Positions 44,179-55,933 of a stretch of 64,000 nucleotides of DNA are shown piece after piece. This stretch comes from Evernia prunastri (lineage: Eukaryota > Ascomycota > Lecanoromycetes > Lecanorales > Parmeliaceae): positions 496,001-560,000 of the forward strand of contig NKYR01000003.1 of assembly GCA_003184365.1 (NCBI GenBank), written 5' to 3'. Position 1 is the first letter of the stretch. Each line of letters begins with the position of its first letter. The notes beneath the pieces were generated by a model. The model made no database searches, was not told where the DNA came from, and worked only from the letters and a program-made list of their open reading frames with translations. The position numbers were made by a program, and so were the translations under genes.

Positions 44179-47100
44179 ATGAGTCTCTTTGGAATCGTCC
44201 GTCGCTTCATATTTTACAGCACTTCAGGGTTTTTCCTTCTCGGTCATGCTATCCAGGCTTCTTTCGGTACTCCGCCTTTCTTAGCAGAATCTCAGATCCC
44301 TTGACTTGTTCCACTGTGCACTGAGTCTCTAGCCGTATCAAAAGCTCATATCTATGTTTCCACAGGTAACCCTTCTCTACCAATGAATTCCTCGAAGCCA
44401 CTATCACGCAATGTCTCTCGCACCACGGCAGGCAACCTTTTCTCATACAGAGGCTCAGATTACGTGTATATCTCTGGCACCATGGTCTTCCTTCCCTTTA
44501 ATTCGATTCTACGATCTGGTTACTCACATGACTGATTACAGGGATTGCCTGTCACATCTTCGTCGAACGCTTTGGCTAGTAGCTTGCCATCGCCAACTCC
44601 AACGTATCCAGCGACTCTGAAATACAAAGATCCTAAACTCACTGGCTGTTATGCCGGGACCGGCGGCTCGACCATCATCACTCTGACGAGTGGAGACGCA
44701 ATTTACGGCAGCCCGTTGATCCTTGTCGGTGCTGAACCGCAGACACTGAGCTACTCGTGCTCAGACTTTTTCGCCTTGGATTTGAAAGCATGGCACATCT
44801 CAGCGAGCTTCGCAGAGAGTCCTGCTTGTGCATCTTATGCGAAAGATTTCGAAGAGTGGCAAAGCCCTCCTTACAAGCCTCAAGTACCTGGCCCTCTTGA
44901 ATATGTTCCGGGTGTTCAAAACGGCGACGCACACATCCCCTTTTTGTGTTGCGGCGGCTGCAAATTTGGCATCCCAGCCGTGCAGGCGCTATACTGGTCA
45001 ACGACGACGGTGGACGAGTGCTTTCATAGCAACGCGACCATAACCTCTTACGTGAGCTCAGTTGCTCAATCGAGTCAGATACCATCGTTCGCAGGTGCAA
45101 GCCAGCCACAAGCCGCAAAATTTGCCGTTGTTGACGGATCTACCCTTGAATTTCCATCGCTTTACCTAGCCATCCATGGTGCCGTTAGTGTTTACAACAA
45201 GTGCGGTGTCAGGGGTGACATGCACTACAATCCCACCATCGCCATACCCCCTGGAGGACTTTCAACAATTTCGTGGCCTGGTAACGTCGTCCAACTTGCC
45301 GGATATCCACCAGAGACAGGCGTATTTGATCCGGCAGCATGTCGGACGTATGGACTTGACAATGGCAGCACTACATCATGGCTAAACCGTCTCTCGAGCT
45401 GGACGACATCCGTGTCGTACAGTATGGGACCACCATACAACCCAATCCTGCTTCCGCCAGAACAATTGACCGCACTTGATCCCCAGTGGGAAGCATGCAC
45501 AGCATGGGACAATTATGGGAACGATGCTTACGATGTTTTCTTCGGGCTCTACGATCCACCCCGCGCGCTAAACGTAGCACCCGCTCTGGTTGAGCCGCTC
45601 ACCACTTCGCCTGACCCCACTGCTCGGCAGACCTCTCCAGCGCCCCAGCCCGCTGCATCGATATCATCGACAGACCCCAAAATCACAGCTAAACCCCCCA
45701 CAGATCCCAGCCCAAGTCATACTCAAGCTGGCTCTCCGGATGGAGAAAGTCCTGATCCTGGCCTGGCTGGCTTCATCTTACAGCCTTTCCAGGGTGATCC
45801 TACCAAAGGCGTTGGTGGACCTGCACTTCCTACCGAGAACATAGTCTCCCCAAACCAGAATCCTCCGGCTTCACCGGGTCCAGATGCAGGGACGAACAGA
45901 CCCGATTCAAACCTTCCTCAAGATCAAGATCAGGGAAACATTATGCCAAGCCAAGACCCTCCGACGACTTCATCAGGTCAAAATCCTGTGGACAGCCATT
46001 TAAATCCCGGCCTTCTCCTAATAAACCCAGGTCAGGGTCTTGGAGACAATTCGCCAGGGCCCAGTCCCGCTTTCATTACAATCAGCAATACCCCCTTTTA
46101 CCTTCCGCCACCTTCCACCATTACGTCTTCCGGTATCAGACTCATATCACCGAATCCACTCGAAACTACTCTGCCAATCTTAGAAATTGACGGCGCCGCG
46201 TACACCGCCAATCGAGATTCTCAATACATCATCGATAGCCAGACCATCTCACCAGGAGGCCCAACGGTCCACATCAACGGCTTCGCTTACTCTCTCGCTC
46301 CGTCCACCACACCGCCACCAAGTATCGCCAGCATCATCTCCGCCATCTCATCGTCGAAAAACGGCCCAGTGATCACAATAAACGGGAAGACTTACTACGC
46401 AGACTCAGCATCCCAGTACGTCGTCGGAAGCCAGACCCTCACACCCGGCGGTCCCGCCATCACGATCGGTAACGTCCCGTATGCTCTTCCTTCCTCTCCC
46501 ACCGCCATAATCTCGGGCAGCAGCACCATACCTCTTGACCCTCATCGAACGCCCGACCCGGCGGTTGTGTCGATGCTGAAAGCTGCAGGCGTCATCGGCG
46601 ACGGTCCGCCTCAAGTTTACAGCGTAGACGGCGTTACTCTTACTGGTGGACCAAACGCTCTGAAAGTCGGCAGCACAACCTTGACGCCTGGCTCTCCGCC
46701 CCTAACAGTATCCGGTCATACGTTTTCCCTCGCATCCGCGGGACTAATCGTTGTCGATGGTCACACAAGTGACCTTGCATCTCAAGTATATTCGGTATCG
46801 CCCGATGACCCTCACACTTACACCGCAGACGGCATCGCCCTGACCGGCGACCCAACGGCTCTGGTAGTAGGCAGCACAACGCTGACGCCCGATTCTCCAC
46901 CCCTAACAACATCCGGCCATTCGCTCGCTTTGAAGAATGGAGGCTTACTCATCGTCGATGGCCACACTCGCACATTGACATCCTCGCCCTCCATTACCGA
47001 TGTCCAGATCTTCACCATCTCCGGCCTCGCCCTGACCGAGAATGCGAACGACGCTGTGGTTGTAGGAAGCGCAACCCTGTTCCCAGGCTCCACACCTGTA

Positions 47101-47358
47101 ACGATATCGGGTCATGCGCTATCCCTGGCCACCGGAGATGGCGCCGCGGTTGTTGTCATCGATGGCCATGGGAGTACGTTGGTGCCTTCCACCGGTAGTA
47201 GCGGAGTGGCGGGCGCGACGCCAGGTTCGGGAAATGATGGTGACAATATAGATTTATTTGCCGGCGCGGCGAATCGTCAGGGCAAGGAGGCGAATGGGGT
47301 GCTCCGGGCGGTCGTATTACTGTTGATGGCATGGATAACATCGGATTTTGTGTTTTAG
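44179..47358 (+). CDS. 1000-residue secreted/GPI-type repeat protein
   Basis: Three exons (44179-44266, 44366-44463, 44542-47358) give 1000 residues. Residues 1-27 form a signal peptide. Residues about 75-400 are a Cys-containing globular domain (CCGGCKFG near 200) conserved in Dothideomycete-like surface proteins of unknown role. Residues about 400-560 are Pro/Ser/Gln/Asp-rich and probably disordered. Residues about 560-950 contain at least five imperfect repeats of about 40-60 residues with the theme D-G-x-x-(Y/L)-x...VVGSQTLTPGGP-x-ITI-x-G-x-x-Y-x-LA, the last three ending IVVDGHT. The C-terminus is a hydrophobic stretch (VVLLLMAWITSDFVF) after Gly/Asn-rich residues, as in GPI signals. Exon 1 and 2 are inferred from signal peptide and phase; exon 3 is certain. 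Confidence 0.8.
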
Positions 47359-48152
47359 ATAGCTTGAACGCTGCTGAAAACTTGAAGGTTACTCGCCGCT
47401 AGGCAATCGTTTTCTATTTACTGCAAGCCAGACTGCAGCTTGACAAACTTTGTGAGATTAAAGATAGGAAAACTATGAAAGGACCGTGGAAAGGGCAAAA
47501 CAGATCGAACTATATTCATCATCAGTGGCTTCGGAACCAATCCGAAGCGAAGGCTTTGCAAATTCACGTTCGATCAATCAATAGCAAGTCGGCGCCTCTC
47601 TGACATTAACGATCGTTCAGGGTAACTGAGCCTGCAGACTTAGGTAAAGAAGGTTGCACTGGTGACAAACCAGATATTCGCGAATGAATTTCGGCTAAAC
47701 AGTGCCATTTGCACAGCGCAGCTATCTGAGCGGATCTCACAAGTCAAAGCAAGCACCGGAAAGTAGCATAGCATAGGAGCAAGTGTTAACACGAAAGCTT
47801 GACCTCCGTTAACGAGTAAGTTAAAAATAAAGGCATTAGGCATTATACAGCATCTGGTCTCGAGGGCGCCATTGACATGCGGAGGTCCTCGAAGAATATT
47901 GAACAATGCAGCGTGTCACGCATATGTTGCTATTACCCGAAACGTCGTATACGGAACACGGAGGTTTTGAGCTCTCTCACAGGCTCGATGTGCGTTAGCT
48001 ATATCGGCGGCCAAATAACTAGACTGTGCGACCAGTCTTCTTGCGGTAAGAACGTGCTGGCAACACTCACTCTGACCCACTACTTTCCACGCTAACTGAT
48101 TACTTAGGTAGTAAACATTTTTCTGTCTTTCGATCTAGCGAGCAGCCCAAAT
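47359..48152. other. Gene-free stretch upstream of ankyrin remnant
   Basis: About 800 bp. Between about 47900 and 48110 the plus strand has broken pieces that read like the N-terminal part of fungal ankyrin-type proteins (YIGGQITRLCDQSSC followed by a possible intron), but frames do not join. The rest is blank. Confidence 0.35.
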
Positions 48153-48595
48153 ATGTCCCTGCAGATACCTCGAATCCGTCCGGATGCATCTTCGATCTTC
48201 TATCTGACAAGTGGGGCTAATATTCAAGGCATAAAGACCATGTTCGAAAGAGGGCTTGCCTTCTCGAATGACATGTCCCATACCTTTGGTTATTCTGTAC
48301 TTCACGTGAGTTTCATTCTAGGAACGCATGCTGATATATAATGACCGTCGTAGTTCGCGGTTGATCTGGAGCCCGCCGAGACGATTATTTTCTTCTAATT
48401 CAAGGTGCGAATCCCAATCCCACAAATTCCCTCAAACCTGTAAGTGTCTTCACGCTGGAATCAGGCTTGAATACTTCTCAAGTACTGCTCGAACGTTAAC
48501 ATGGACATAGAACAGCTGTCGGCCTAGCATGGAACCGCATCTTGAGCAAAAGAACCGACAGTTCCAAAAGACATGGCTTCTCTAGTCTATTCGAC
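48153..48595 (+). pseudogene. Decayed N-terminal half of the ankyrin gene
   Basis: The frame around 48153-48305 reads IPRIRPDASSIFYLTSGANIQGIK...GLAFSND-GYSVLH, the typical first block of a large fungal ankyrin family. After a possible intron it continues FAVDLEPAETIIFF and then hits a stop. Further fragments up to 48595 are broken by several stops and frame changes, while the ankyrin part after 48596 is fully open. Undetected introns could rescue some breaks. Confidence 0.45.
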
Positions 48596-49447
48596 ATGAC
48601 CAGCCGGGATGATCAAATAGAGAGTAGAAAGCTCACCAGGCTCCAACAGATCATTATAGGTCTCAGTGATGAGGACTTTGACTCTGTTCCGACCAACGCG
48701 TCCGCATCCGAAATAAACGCAAAGGATGCAGACGGCAACACCGTTCTCTCTTGGTCCGCTCGCTGCGCCAACGAATATGTGACGCGCTCTCTCCTTGAAA
48801 GCGGTGCTGACCACCATTGCTCTTCCTACTTTGGCTCGACAGCTCTGCACTATGCAGCAGGCGCTCGGTTCCCAGGCTGGATCCTCCCCTTGCTCCAAGC
48901 AGCCGCAGACGCCAACATACGCAACGCCTGTCTACAGGAGACGCCACTACACGTCGCTGCCTTACGGCATGATGAACCGGAGGATTTCATAGCGCCACTC
49001 ATATTCTACGGTGCAGACGTCAATGCATGCGACCACGAGGGCTCAAGCGTGCTAGCGTTTGCCGCACAGGCTAATCATCGTTGTGCAGCGAAATACCTCC
49101 TGGATAACGGCGCCGACATAGACGGCCCAGATAAAAGTGGCTTGACGCCAATCGGACTGGCGGTTGCTTACAGCCACCACGCACTCCTCGAGATGTTTCT
49201 CAAGTATGGAGCACGCGTAGCTCATACGACGGATTCTGGGGAGACGTTGCTCCATCTCTGTGCTCTGCATGGTGACCTGGGCACCCTCGGTATCCTCGCA
49301 CAGGCGAACATAAAGCTGTCAGGGGACATACTCGACGCGCAAGGACTGACAGCTAGAGAGCACGCCCAGCTTCGTGAGGATGAATTCCTAGGAGCTTTGG
49401 ACAGGCTCGTTGCCACGGTGAAGCCGCCAATGGGCGGGGGAGAGTGA
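48596..49447 (+). CDS. Ankyrin-repeat protein (C-terminal half intact)
   Basis: An open frame of 283 residues from the ATG at 48596; the frame is open to 48542 without an earlier ATG. After an RKLTRLQQIIIGLSD-DF start it has about six ankyrin repeats: residues about 43-75 (DADGNTVLSWSARCAN...LLESGAD), 76-110, 111-146 (ETPLHVAALRHD), 147-180 (EGSSVLAFAAQANHRCAAKYLLDNGAD), 181-213 (SGLTPIGLAVAYSHH), 214-250 (SGETLLHLCALHGD). The RLxxIIIGL start is normally internal in relatives, which carry several hundred more N-terminal residues; here these look decayed. Ankyrin repeats bind proteins; partner unknown. It may be expressed as a truncated protein or be part of a pseudogene. Confidence 0.8.
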   Translation: MTSRDDQIESRKLTRLQQIIIGLSDEDFDSVPTNASASEINAKDADGNTVLSWSARCANEYVTRSLLESGADHHCSSYFGSTALHYAAGARFPGWILPLLQAAADANIRNACLQETPLHVAALRHDEPEDFIAPLIFYGADVNACDHEGSSVLAFAAQANHRCAAKYLLDNGADIDGPDKSGLTPIGLAVAYSHHALLEMFLKYGARVAHTTDSGETLLHLCALHGDLGTLGILAQANIKLSGDILDAQGLTAREHAQLREDEFLGALDRLVATVKPPMGGGE

Positions 49448-50318
49448 TGCTTACTTTTCAGATGACACTCATGATGACTCGAGATTTCGTGTCACTTCAA
49501 CGTCTGTCAATGATGATTGAGAGGTCCCAAGGGATCAGAGGCTGTGGTCACGCGTGCACACCCTTCACATAGACATGCATGTGCCGTCTGATTGACAGAG
49601 GCTGGCTTCTAAATGACGGTCCAAGGTGCAACTTCATCAACCACCTCCTGGATGCTCTCGAACGTGTCATCATCGCTAGTTTTCAATGAGGCTTTCATCA
49701 TGATCGCCACATCCAGCCTAGAAGCCACCATAGCCATCACAATTTGTTCGTCTAATTGCCGGTAGGGTTGACGTGTTGATCTCCGCTATGTTCTCCGCCA
49801 ACGTCTCTGCCATTCTCGTCTATCTCTGATCTAGCTGTAATCTCACGTTTGCCAAGTCCTTGCTTTTCTTCTGGGTACCTGGAGGGGCCATACTGTAAAC
49901 GGCTGCTGATTATGTGGTGGAATGATCCCCGATACTCGTATGTTGCAGCTACGCAGATTGACATAGACGAACCAATAGAGAATCTGATTCAGTATTGCTA
50001 TCAATTGTCCAGATAACAGTAGATGGTTTGGCCAATAGACTATGGTGCGCCAGAACAAAGATGAATATACTATGTGGTCTACAGCCTAGTAGAAGCGAAT
50101 ATTGATTAACCTGGCCGGTTACCGGCGGCTAAGACCGGCTAAAGCTGAGCAGGTACTTTGGGTCACGGTGAAACAAATAGCTGCTCTAATCTTAGAAGAT
50201 CTGTATAAACCGGGGCACTCGTCCAGTACCTGGAGCAAATTGCTGTCTAATTAGCAAAAGGAGTCTGTGAAAGTCAAGGCCATCGTCAAGGTCTCAATTT
50301 CTCATACTCTTTCAGAAC
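49448..50318. other. Gene-free stretch
   Basis: About 870 bp between the ankyrin gene and the thioesterase. A CCGGTTACCGGCGGCTAAGACCGGCT segment near 50113 contains repeated CCGG words. No gene recognised. Confidence 0.45.
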
Positions 50319-51133
50319 ATGTCCAACAGCCCGCCCATAGTGGTCCCGGCCCCCATCCCCAGTAACTCCTCCCCCGCAACGGTTATATTTCTCCACGGCC
50401 TCGGTGACGACGCCAATGGTTGGACAGGTGCGACCTGCAGCTCCTCCATCCAAATAGCGCCAAGTCTCGACTCACATCTGCTCGCTTCACAGACCTAATA
50501 GCTCAATTTCACGCCGCTCGCAAGCTCCCCCACCTAAAATGGATTCTGGCCAATGCCCCTCAGAACCGCGATGTCATGGGGCAAGCCTGGTTCATGCCGA
50601 AGCCATTCTCGCCAATACCAATGCCTAAACGCTCCGGAGAACCCGACCCTGACGAAAATGACGAGGAGGACGACGAGGATGGGATGATGAAGAGCGTGGA
50701 TTATATTTGCGGACTCATTGACAACGAGGTGGAAGCTGGAGTGCCGGCGGAAAGGATAGTGGTTGGAGGCTTCAGCCAGGGCTGTGCCATCTCCCTGCTC
50801 GTCGGGCTCCTGAGCAGATACAAGGGCAAGCTGGGTGGAGTGGTGGGCCTTTCAGGGTACCTGCCTTTGAGTAGAAGGGTGGAGATGATGATGGAGGAGA
50901 GAGAAGAGGAGGGACAAGACACATCGCAGACGAAGTGGTTTCTGGCTCATGGATCGAGGGATCAGTTGGTGCCGAGAAGGCTGTTTACGAGGTACAAGGA
51001 CAAATTGGAGGGTTGGGGAGGGGAGAGGGTTGAGGCGAGATTGTATGAGGGCATGGGACATTCGACGGCGGGAGCCGAGGTCAGGCATTTATGCGCGTGG
51101 CTGGAGAGAGTCCTGCCGGAGACAACGCCGTGA
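50319..51133 (+). CDS. Acyl-protein thioesterase (APT1-like)
   Basis: Two exons (50319-50427, 50493-51133) give 249 residues. The enzyme removes palmitate from cysteines of membrane-anchored proteins in the cytosol. The alpha/beta-hydrolase triad is complete: Ser131 in GGFSQG, Asp193 in HGSRDQLVP, His226 in GMGHS. The oxyanion HGLGD motif (residues 26-30) sits in exon 1, and the substrate-loop NAPQNRD...GQAWFMP in residues 57-72. Intron 1 splits the GW-T/D junction after HGLGD as in other fungi. Unusual is an acidic insertion (about residues 85-100, Asp/Glu-rich) between the AWF loop and the next helix, longer than in yeast or human enzymes. Length otherwise fits (about 230). Confidence 0.97.
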
Positions 51134-51834
51134 GCTATCAGTATGCACACGCGAAACCGCTGGATGGACTGTAGCCCCTGCTGACAAAAGGTCAGAACTC
51201 ATTTAAAGATGCTTCAAACGTTCGCGCATCATCAGATGCATTGGCTCTCCTCCTTTCTACGACTGCTACAGGCCGAGAATTATCATCCATCGCACCTCCC
51301 GGCAAAGCAGAAGGCAACAAACGCGGCTTGCATCCAATACTCTGTAGTCCGTCAGTCTTGCAGGACCGGCGTTGGCATGGATGGGGCTGGCGGGGGCAAA
51401 TGACAGACTAACGATGAAGGTGCCGTTGAGCAACAGTCAGAGTGGACAGGCTGAGGATGTAGATGCGGAAGACGAGAAGGAGATATATGCTGGGAAGGAA
51501 GGCAGACATTGCTGCATGAAGAGGGGGTTTGTCATGCGAGTGAGGGGAGATGGACACAGTGGGGAAGATGGTGTCTGAGCTTTCGTACGAAAGGAAATCT
51601 ACGTAGTTGAAAGCGTTAGATACGGATGTGCACGGCCTGGTGAGACTTGGGGCTGTCTAACGGCGTGGCAAGTTTTCATGCTGGTCACAATACAGGCCTT
51701 GCCGGCCATGAGTGGCTGAATCCAGAATCTCTCGTCATTGATCCAAATTGACCAAACAAGCACTCATCCTCGCCCATCTCCCTTACACCCAAAGATGGCT
51801 TCAAATCTCCATTCCACCGTTCCAACGCTCTCTC
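51134..51834. other. Gene-free stretch between convergent genes
   Basis: About 700 bp between the 3' ends of the thioesterase gene and the minus-strand membrane glycoprotein gene. No coding signal. Confidence 0.45.
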
Positions 51835-54309
51835 TCAACCTTTACCATTCGCCGGCACAAACCTCGCCCTCGCCCTCACACTCCCACTCCCACTCCCACC
51901 CCCATCCTCACGCAGCCTATACCTCAACCTCGCCATCTCCCTCTCCTCCATCCCACCCCATCCGCCAGCACCCCCCCTACTCCCATCATGCTCCAACGCC
52001 ATCAAAATCTCCACAGCCGAGTGCTCCCGCCTCGCATGCCCCAGCCCCAGCAGCACCCGCGCAAGCACGCACACGCATCCCGCACTCGCGATCCCGACGC
52101 CCAATTTCGACGTGCACCCGCTAAGCGACCAAGCCCAGACGTGCTGCTGGGCGGACGTCGTGAGGGTGGGGCGTGGCGAGTTAGCGTCCTGCTTGCGTTC
52201 GTGCGGAGCGGCGGGGTCTGGCGGGATCGGGCTGTAGCGGTAGTTCACCATGGACATGGCCTGCCCGAGCGGGTAGATGTGGTAGAAGAACAGCTGCAGC
52301 GTGTTCAGGTCGCTCGGATCGTCCCAGTACCGGCGCAGCGTGCGCGTCAGTTCCGTGGCGATCTGCCGCGTCGCGGGGACGGTGCCGTCGCGGTCGACGG
52401 ACCAGGCGGCGAGGAACCAGTCCGGACTCGCGACGAGGGGCGTGCGGATGGGTTCGTCGCCGTGGTGGAATTTGTCGAGCTGTACGAGGTGCAGCATGTT
52501 GGTTTGGATCGATGTGTCGAGCGAGTAGGTCGGGAAGGCGACGTGGGCGACCGTGTCGCAGTATATTCGCGCTTGGCTGCTTGGGGGGTCCGGGAGCGAG
52601 TAGGATGTCAGGCCGACGTTTATGGAGGAGTTGGCGAGGTCAGGGGGGAGTGGGGTGGTGAATATCGAGTCCCAGTCGCAGGTGGGGGCGGTGGAGTTGG
52701 CTAGGCAGGGCACGATGCCGGAGCCGAAGTCTGTGGTCGTGTTGTAGTAGGTTGCAAGGTTGGAGAAGTACTTGTCTACTGCTGTTGGTGCGGTGTCTGG
52801 AGATGGGTCTGGGCTGAGCCAGAATCGGGAGTGGGCGTTGGTTGCGCTGAAGGCTGAGCCGATGCGGAAACACTGGTGTGGGCCCTTTCAGAGATATATA
52901 CCGGCACATGCTGAGCGCGAGGGGGGGCTTACTTTGGTGTAGTTATGAATCTCGTCCGGGGACCACTGACTGAAGCAGTGCACTTCCTTGTCATCCGCGA
53001 CTTTCGTCACAGACACATTGCCCGCATAGCAATTGGCCTGCACGCCAATACTCGGTCCCGTCCTCTGAAGAATAGTCTGCAAGCTCTTGTTGAACCTCGG
53101 ATCGCCGGGTCCGTCGTCCGTGTCTCCGATCGCTCGCAGGTAGTTGTGAGTCACCCCGATAGCGTTCAGATAGTCATGCGAGAGCTCACGCAGTACCTGA
53201 CGATTAGCGACCCAGATGATCTCGAGATCGCTGGAGGCGTTGAGCGCAAATTGCACGGCGCTCTCTTGGGACGTGGCGAGGATTGCGGTCCCGAACGGTC
53301 GCTGGAATTGTTTGGTTGACGATAAAGCAGTTGCTGCCCATTCGTCTAGGCTGGGGCCGTACACGTTTGATGTGCAGGAGAACTTCCCAGCTGATAGCTG
53401 AGCGTTGTTGCAGCTCCCAGCGAAGACTACATTGCCTTGTGGAGGTTCAGCTAAGGCTAGTCCGTCGAATGTCTGCTGGGGGACTCGCTCTGTTTCGACC
53501 CATTGGAGACTCGGTATGAGTAATACCGCTGTCGCAGCTCCCATGAGGTTAGTCAAGATAGTAAGGAATGCTGCGAGCAAAGCAAAAAGGAATAATTTTG
53601 TAACACCACGGCGTTTACACTCTGAAGAAGAATCCTGTCTGGAAGGGAAAGCTGAAGTCCAAAGGAGTGGATTGGCGAGGTTTTTGACATCGCTGAACTC
53701 CAGGTAGGTCAATAAGTAGCCGACGGGCAGGCCTCCGGGACTTCGAGCGAAGATCATCGCTACGTCGTAGAGGAGTGCGGTTGCGATCATAAGGAACCAG
53801 ATCTCGAAGGCTTGCGCGACAAATTGGAGCGAAGCTAGTACGTCGTGATCTTTCTTGTCGAGTCTGGTAGAGGGATAAGGAATTAATCACTATCACCCAT
53901 GCAATACCCGAGCTTTGGGATACTAGCGTATATACTTATGACAACTCTCCCCGTCGGTTCCTCAAAGACGGTGACGAAGATCGCCTCTGTAAAGTACGTA
54001 CCTGACTGCCGTTACAATCGCATTGTTGCCGAACGCATCCGACGCACATCTGCCAAAAGGACACCATATACTGGCCCCAATGACGTGATTCCTGAAATTC
54101 AGCACCAGCAGTGTGATGATGGGACCGAGCCAGAAAAGACTGATGACCTGCGAGAACAAGTGCCATGACCATGATTTCGGTCGGCTTTTGGGGGAGGGAT
54201 TGTTGTCAGGGGCTGACGATGGGGGCTCGCTGTTACTCAATGAGCATGTTGCTGCGGTGGCTTGCTTCTCTGAGATTATAGTATTCCGAGATGCCATGTT
54301 TGGTGTCAT
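51835..54309 (-). CDS. Large multi-pass membrane glycoprotein
   Basis: Three minus-strand exons (54002-54309, 52933-53863, 51835-52872) give 758 residues. The first 45 residues are polar. Hydrophobic segments lie at about 47-68 (ISLFWLGPIITLLVLNF), 120-150 (FEIWFLMIATALLYDVAMIFA), 195-225 (KLFLFALLAAFLTILTNLMGAATAVLLIP) and 660-685 (LGVGIASAGCVCVLARVLLGL). Between the third and last segment is a ~430-residue, probably extracellular domain with many N-glycosylation sites, FSCTSNVYGPSLDEWAA, CYAGN and CDTVAHVAFP motifs. This architecture is a common uncharacterised ascomycete membrane-protein family. The C-terminal tail is Arg/Gly/Ser-rich. Splice sites are in phase and join conserved-looking segments. 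Function unknown. Confidence 0.86.
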
Positions 54310-55933
54310 CCCGATTGGAATGAGTATAGTGGCATGTTCTCATATTTTTGAGGGGTATGAGAGCAGGACGGGAAGTTTGGATGTGGTTATAGACTGGAAA
54401 TTGGTAGATTTCAAGCCATGAAGTCAGTCTCAAACTCAGCAAGCAGCAATGCATCGAGCGCATACTTTGATTTCAAAGGCTCGTCACTGCGTGAACACCG
54501 GTGGAGTAATAGACTCTCAAACTCGTCTTCTTTTGTAGCACATCTCTAGACTCAAAGGCGGGTACAACGCTTTTTCCCATTCATCGCCTGCGAACTTGCG
54601 CATGTTGCACGCTTTCTGCACATAGTTATACAAAATAGCTACCTTTGCTGCCACATATCTGTGCTCATCCCAAAATACTGCACCCTCGACCAACGTTCAC
54701 CAAGGGACAGGCTGTCGCGCCCGCGGAAATCTCCATAAAACATAGATAGTCGACATCGAGGCACTCTGCGGAGCAGTGTCTCTTGAAGTTCCCTGCCTGA
54801 CCTCCAAGGCTCTTCGGGCCCCTTACTAATTAGTCGATATCTGAAGACACCGGGAAATAGTCCGTTTGGATGAGTTCGACAATTCATCAACAAAATATCT
54901 TTATCAAGCACGGAAATCGAGCATGCTTGCTACATCGTGGAAATATGTGATCTTGAATTCAAATGCATTCTGGTAGATACATCTAGATGTGAGAGTGAGC
55001 CCGGCTATCTCCGTCATATGTATCGTCAGTAAAAAATTTACTCTATAAAAGTCCGTAGGTAGCACGCTTGCCGCAAAAGAATGAGAGCAGTGTGTGAGGA
55101 AATTTCCAAAAGCTGGCGCATCCTCGAGACCCCTCAACTGATCCCTTCAGCCTTGTCCAAACTCCGAAAACAGACAGCAAACGAGCTCGACCGGTAGACA
55201 TACACCAAAGTCAGTCAATACCAGGAGCTCTGTTAGCGCTGTCCGTTACGTGAAAGCCCTTTCACAGCTGATGGTGTAGCGAGTATGTGCACGCTGCAAC
55301 GGGGACGCCGATCATGCACGATGGAGTCTCCCATGAACATCTTGTAGTAACATCCAGAGCTCAAGTCCGTAGACATACACCGAAGTCAGTCAATACGGAG
55401 AGCACACAGTGGATGGCGGAGTAGGCGAGTGGAGGCGAGAGTGCTGCGTTGGAGTCAATTCAGTAGACGCTGAGTGGAGGAGTGTGGGCCATTGTGGATT
55501 TGCAGGTTCTTTTGTTGGTGTGATCGGGGCGATAGAGGCACAGATGCAGCAGAAGTTTCCAGTGAAGTGGTAGCTAAGGTCTCATGGTGAGCCTTGAACT
55601 ACCCGGCTGAGTCTCATTGAACTTTGTGTGTTGTGGTATAGCTGTGGTCTTGATGAGTGTGTGCGGCCACAGCTGTGGCTATAGGAGCCTTATGGCTCTG
55701 TGGCCTTTGAGACTCTAGGAACCCATGCGCGCAATCAGGGCTAATGCAAGCCTGTCAAAGAACAACCAGAGACCAGCTCTATCGTGTCCTAATTGCCAAG
55801 CCGTCATGCACATGAGAGCCAGCTTGCCGCAGAAAAAAGCGCGGACCACAGAGTGTGAAAGGTAGAGCCCATCAACTAACGCCAGAGATCAGTCAAGCGA
55901 TAAAAGGTGGTCAGATTTCGTTGACCAGCTAGT
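54310..55933. other. Gene-free stretch with a long-spaced direct repeat
   Basis: About 1.6 kb between the promoter of the membrane glycoprotein gene and the 3' end of the AT-hook gene. It contains a 28-bp direct repeat (55194-55221 and 55369-55396). No supported gene. Confidence 0.5.
55194..55396. repeat. 28-bp direct repeat, 175 bp apart
   Basis: GTAGACATACACC-AAGTCAGTCAATAC occurs at 55194-55221 and again at 55369-55396 with one mismatch. The word GAGCTC also precedes both, at somewhat different distance. No open frame covers them. It could mark an old tandem duplication or the ends of an inserted piece. Confidence 0.8.
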
